From: Bacteroidota bacterium
GTDB taxonomy: Bacteria; Bacteroidota; Ignavibacteria; UBA10030; UBA6906
Reading direction: 5' to 3'
Length of the DNA stretch: 9,127 nt
NCBI GenBank assembly: GCA_003541875.1
Contig: DPLS01000267.1
Location: 1-9,127, forward strand
Every line of letters begins with the position of its first letter. The first letter of the stretch is position 1. The position numbers were made by a program, and so were the translations under genes. Below are positions 6,825 to 9,127 of this stretch, piece by piece. Under the pieces are notes generated by a model that searched no databases, had not been told where the DNA came from, and worked only from the letters and a program-made list of their open reading frames with translations.

Positions 6825-7610
6825 ATGCAGGAACTGGCCTGGAACTTTTGTAGCACCGCGGAAAATTCCGGCGAATACAACATGTGGTTCGACGAGATGC
6901 TCGTCCAGCGCCTCCTGGACGGGAGCGGATCTCCCACGGTGCGCGTTTACAAGTGGAAACCGTGGGCGATTTCGATCGGCCATCATCAAAAAATGTCCGA
7001 TATTGATCTCGAAAGCAGCAAAGCTGACGGAATAGATGTTGTTCGTCGACCAACGGGAGGCCGCGCAATCCTCCATGCGGAGGAGCTAACGTACAGTGTT
7101 GTCATGCCCTCGGTCCAGAAGGGTATTCATCAAGTATATAGCGAGATCAGCGCTGCGTTGGTGGACGGACTGAAGTTGTTTGGAGTGGAAGTCTCCTTGC
7201 AGCGTTCACAGCCGAATTTTGCAGAGACATATAAGAATCCCTCATCCATTCCCTGCTTCAGCAGTTCTGCGCGCTATGAGATTGAGTGGAGGGGGAGAAA
7301 ACTCGTCGGCAGCGCACAGCGGAGGTATTCCAGCGATTCCTACGATGTCGTCTTGCAGCACGGGTCGATTCTCTGTGGTGCGGCTCATCGTCGTCTGGCA
7401 GACTATCTGATGCTACCAGACCGACAGTCTGAAGATGCTGTACGAATTGACCTTGAGGAAAAGACGGCGGACCTGCAGGAGATATCGGGACGAGCCATCG
7501 ATTTTGAGGAATTGTCGGCGTGCATCAAGATGGGTTTTGAGCGTACCTGGGGTCTGAAGTTCAATGCAGTTGATGTCAACTCGGCTATCATGAAGAGGGA
7601 GTATGCCTAA
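6825..7610 (+). CDS. LipM-like octanoyltransferase (lipoate/biotin ligase-fold protein)
   Basis: This 261-residue protein belongs to the BPL/LplA/LipB fold family, which handles octanoyl or lipoyl groups for lipoate-dependent enzymes. The N-terminus (MQELAWNFCSTAENSGEYNMWFDE) has the LipM/LplA start pattern with NM..DE. RRPTGGRAILHAEELTYSVV (residues 74-93) is the family's substrate-binding loop. Lys159 in GRKLVGSAQRR is the conserved lysine. Cys144 in IPCFSSSARYEI sits where the acyl-accepting cysteine of Bacillus LipM lies. That favours octanoyl-ACP:protein transfer (EC 2.3.1.181) over ATP-dependent lipoate ligation; LplA-type ligase or LipL-type amidotransfer remain possible. The gene begins 6 bases after the lpxA stop, without a visible ribosome binding site, and overlaps panB by 8 bases, so it is probably co-transcribed and translationally coupled. 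No LipA (lipoyl synthase) gene is in view. Confidence 0.83.
   Translation: MQELAWNFCSTAENSGEYNMWFDEMLVQRLLDGSGSPTVRVYKWKPWAISIGHHQKMSDIDLESSKADGIDVVRRPTGGRAILHAEELTYSVVMPSVQKGIHQVYSEISAALVDGLKLFGVEVSLQRSQPNFAETYKNPSSIPCFSSSARYEIEWRGRKLVGSAQRRYSSDSYDVVLQHGSILCGAAHRRLADYLMLPDRQSEDAVRIDLEEKTADLQEISGRAIDFEELSACIKMGFERTWGLKFNAVDVNSAIMKREYA
7593..7600 (+). promoter_or_regulatory. Ribosome binding site of panB inside the end of the upstream gene
   Basis: AAGAGGGA contains GAGG 4 bases before the ATG at 7603. It lies within the last codons of the lipM-like gene, whose stop (7608-7610) falls after the panB start, an arrangement that favours translational coupling. Confidence 0.6.
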
Positions 7611-8445
7611 ACAACGGGTGCAGGATATCCAGTCAAAAGGGTCAAGACCTCGCGTAGTTACGACAAAGACCGTAACGACGATGAAACAGACCGGCGAGAA
7701 GATTGCGATGCTGACAGCGTACGATTTCCTCGTTGCGAAGCTTCTCGATCAGGTCGGCATTGATGTTATTCTCGTTGGTGATTCGTTGGGGAATGTGGTG
7801 CAGGGGTACGAGACGACACTTCCGGTAACAGTTGATGACATGATCTATCATGCAAAGGCGGTAAAGCGCGCTGTCAAGAACGCGCTGATTGTCGTCGACA
7901 TGCCGTTCATGTCATATCAGAACAGTGTAGATGAGGCCGTGCGAAACTGTGGGCGAGTCATGAAAGAAGTAGGTGTCGGTGCAGTGAAGTTGGAAGGTGG
8001 GGCGTACATCGCGGAGATCGTCAAACACCTGGTCAAGATCGGCATCCCTGTAATGGGACATCTCGGTCTGACGCCGCAAGCAATCAACAAGTTCGGGACA
8101 TACGAAGTGCGGGCACAGGATAAGAAAGAGGCCGATGAACTTGTGCGGGATGCGAAAGTCCTTGCCGACGCTGGAGTGTTTGCGATCGTGCTCGAGAAGA
8201 TTCCGTCATCGCTTGCCAAGAAAGTCACCGCATCAATCCCGGTGCCGACGATCGGGATCGGGGCGGGTCCGCATTGTGACGGTCAGGTGTTGGTAGTGTA
8301 TGATATGCTCGGGATGACAGAGGAGTTCAGGCCGCGATTCGTCAGGAGGTACGGAGAGTTTGCTGAGAGTTTGCGTAGCGCATTCAATTCATATATCAAA
8401 GACGTGAAGTCCCAGCAATTCCCCACGATGAAGGAAAGCTACTAG
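7603..8445 (+). CDS. panB: PanB, 3-methyl-2-oxobutanoate hydroxymethyltransferase
   Basis: PanB makes ketopantoate from 2-oxoisovalerate and 5,10-methylene-tetrahydrofolate (EC 2.1.2.11), the first committed step to pantothenate and so to CoA and the ACP prosthetic group; it is cytoplasmic. The product is 280 residues, against 264 in E. coli, the excess being an N-terminal basic stretch of about 20 residues before the barrel. The TIM-barrel landmarks are all there: MLTAYDF (36-42), LVGDSLGNVVQGYETTLPVT (57-76) with metal ligand Asp60, VVDMPFMSY with Asp99, KLEGG with Glu131, GHLGLTPQ (152-159), and VLEKIP with catalytic Glu198 (E. coli Glu181). GIGAGPHCDGQVLVVYDMLGM (218-238) completes the site. 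The start overlaps the lipM-like gene by 8 bases. No panC or panD is in the window. Assignment is firm. Confidence 0.97.
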   Translation: MPKQRVQDIQSKGSRPRVVTTKTVTTMKQTGEKIAMLTAYDFLVAKLLDQVGIDVILVGDSLGNVVQGYETTLPVTVDDMIYHAKAVKRAVKNALIVVDMPFMSYQNSVDEAVRNCGRVMKEVGVGAVKLEGGAYIAEIVKHLVKIGIPVMGHLGLTPQAINKFGTYEVRAQDKKEADELVRDAKVLADAGVFAIVLEKIPSSLAKKVTASIPVPTIGIGAGPHCDGQVLVVYDMLGMTEEFRPRFVRRYGEFAESLRSAFNSYIKDVKSQQFPTMKESY

Positions 8446-8454
8446 AGCAGAGCG

Positions 8455-9127
8455 ATGCCCGAACAAGAACGTCTCCATATACTTCTTTCGAATGATGATG
8501 GCATCGACGCGCCAGGTATCTTTGCGCTCGCACAGGAAATCAAGAAAATCGCTGAGGTCACGGTTATTGCTCCTGACAAACAGCAGAGTGCAGTTGGCCA
8601 TGCGATTACGATGAACTATCCATTGCGTGCAGTGCCATTCCACAAGAATGGGGAGTTCTTCGGCTATGCAGTTGAGGGTACGCCAGCAGACGCGATCAAG
8701 CTCGGCGTCCGTTCGTTGATGAAGAGAAAACCGGACATGGTCATCTCAGGTATTAATCATGGTTCCAATACGGCAATCAACATTATCTACTCAGGGACGG
8801 TCTCAGCAGCCACAGAAGGAACCGTCCTGGGCATCCCCTCTATCGCTATCTCGCTCACGACCTATGGAGAGGCGGATTTTTCATACGCTGCCAAGTTCGC
8901 GCGCAAGCTAGCCGTGCTTGTCGCAGAGAAAGGGCTGCCCGAAGGTACGCTGCTCAATGTAAATGTTCCGGCGGTTTCCGAGCAGCAAATCGCCGGAGTG
9001 TTGCTCACGCGCCAAGGGAAATCAACCTGGGACGACACGTTCGACGTGCGACGAGACCCGGCGAATCGCGAGTACTTCTGGCTTACGGGCCAGCTGAACA
9101 TCATACACATCGATCCCGCCCTCGCTC
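8455..9127 (+). CDS. surE: SurE, 5'/3'-nucleotidase (3' partial)
   Basis: SurE is a divalent-metal-dependent nucleotidase (EC 3.1.3.5 family) that removes phosphate from nucleoside monophosphates and short polyphosphates, linked to stationary-phase survival. The reading frame starts at ATG 8455, 9 bases after the panB stop, and runs open for 224 codons to the window end. Usual SurE length is about 250-260, so about 30 residues are missing. Motifs: LLSNDDGIDAPG (residues 10-21) with metal ligands Asp14 and Asp15, PDKQQSAVGHAIT with Ser45, EGTPADAIKLG (74-84), VISGINHGSNT with Asn101, and IYSGTVSAATEG (111-122). The usual Cys of GTPADC is Ala here; it is not a metal ligand. The last visible part (LNIIHIDPALA) leads into the normal C-terminal TD..A..G segment. 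Only a weak purine-rich stretch (AGAGCAGAG, 8444-8452) precedes the start. Confidence 0.95.
   Translation, partial: MPEQERLHILLSNDDGIDAPGIFALAQEIKKIAEVTVIAPDKQQSAVGHAITMNYPLRAVPFHKNGEFFGYAVEGTPADAIKLGVRSLMKRKPDMVISGINHGSNTAINIIYSGTVSAATEGTVLGIPSIAISLTTYGEADFSYAAKFARKLAVLVAEKGLPEGTLLNVNVPAVSEQQIAGVLLTRQGKSTWDDTFDVRRDPANREYFWLTGQLNIIHIDPALA

Noticed and set aside
1..9127. A hidden mobile element, defence system, CRISPR array, RNA gene or other new system
   Set aside because: Nearly every base lies in recognisable core genes on one strand, with gaps of at most about 47 bases. No terminal repeats, integrase or transposase, repeat-spacer pattern or structured RNA was seen.

Overview
The window is a dense, single-strand (+) block of core Gram-negative cell-envelope genes. 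It holds nine protein-coding genes, two of them cut by the window ends. In order: bamA (5' end missing), two tandem skp/ompH-type periplasmic chaperones, lpxD, a fused lpxC-fabZ, lpxA, a lipoate-pathway acyltransferase of the LipM type, panB, and surE (3' end missing). The largest gap between genes is about 47 bases, and three junctions are nearly or actually overlapping. I see no convincing terminator or internal promoter, so the block may be transcribed as one long operon. No RNA gene, mobile element, CRISPR array or other accessory feature was seen.

Organism: the lipid A genes show an outer-membrane (diderm) bacterium. The LpxC-FabZ fusion, paired Skp/OmpH genes and the aromatic-rich insertion in BamA POTRA3 are typical of the Bacteroidota/Chlorobiota/Ignavibacteriota (FCB) group. 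Base composition looks roughly balanced, slightly GC-rich, which would suit a Chlorobi/Ignavibacteria-like lineage better than low-GC Bacteroidia. That placement is inference, not something the sequence proves.

Layout and logic: bases 1-3378 encode outer-membrane protein biogenesis (the BamA insertase and two periplasmic holdase chaperones that would escort unfolded porins to it). Bases 3400-6818 encode the early lipid A pathway: LpxA adds the first 3-hydroxyacyl chain to UDP-GlcNAc, LpxC deacetylates the product, and LpxD adds the second chain. The FabZ half of the fusion dehydrates the same 3-hydroxyacyl-ACP pool toward fatty acids. Bases 6825-9127 hold cofactor and housekeeping genes: LipM (octanoyl transfer for lipoate), PanB (pantothenate, hence CoA and the ACP prosthetic group) and SurE (survival nucleotidase).

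The order resembles the proteobacterial bamA-skp-lpxD-fabZ-lpxA-lpxB cluster, but with a duplicated skp, fabZ fused to lpxC, and a lipM-like gene where lpxB would be. I found no evidence of a previously undescribed system. The points of interest are arrangement-level: the fusion, the tandem chaperones and the clustering of ACP-linked genes.
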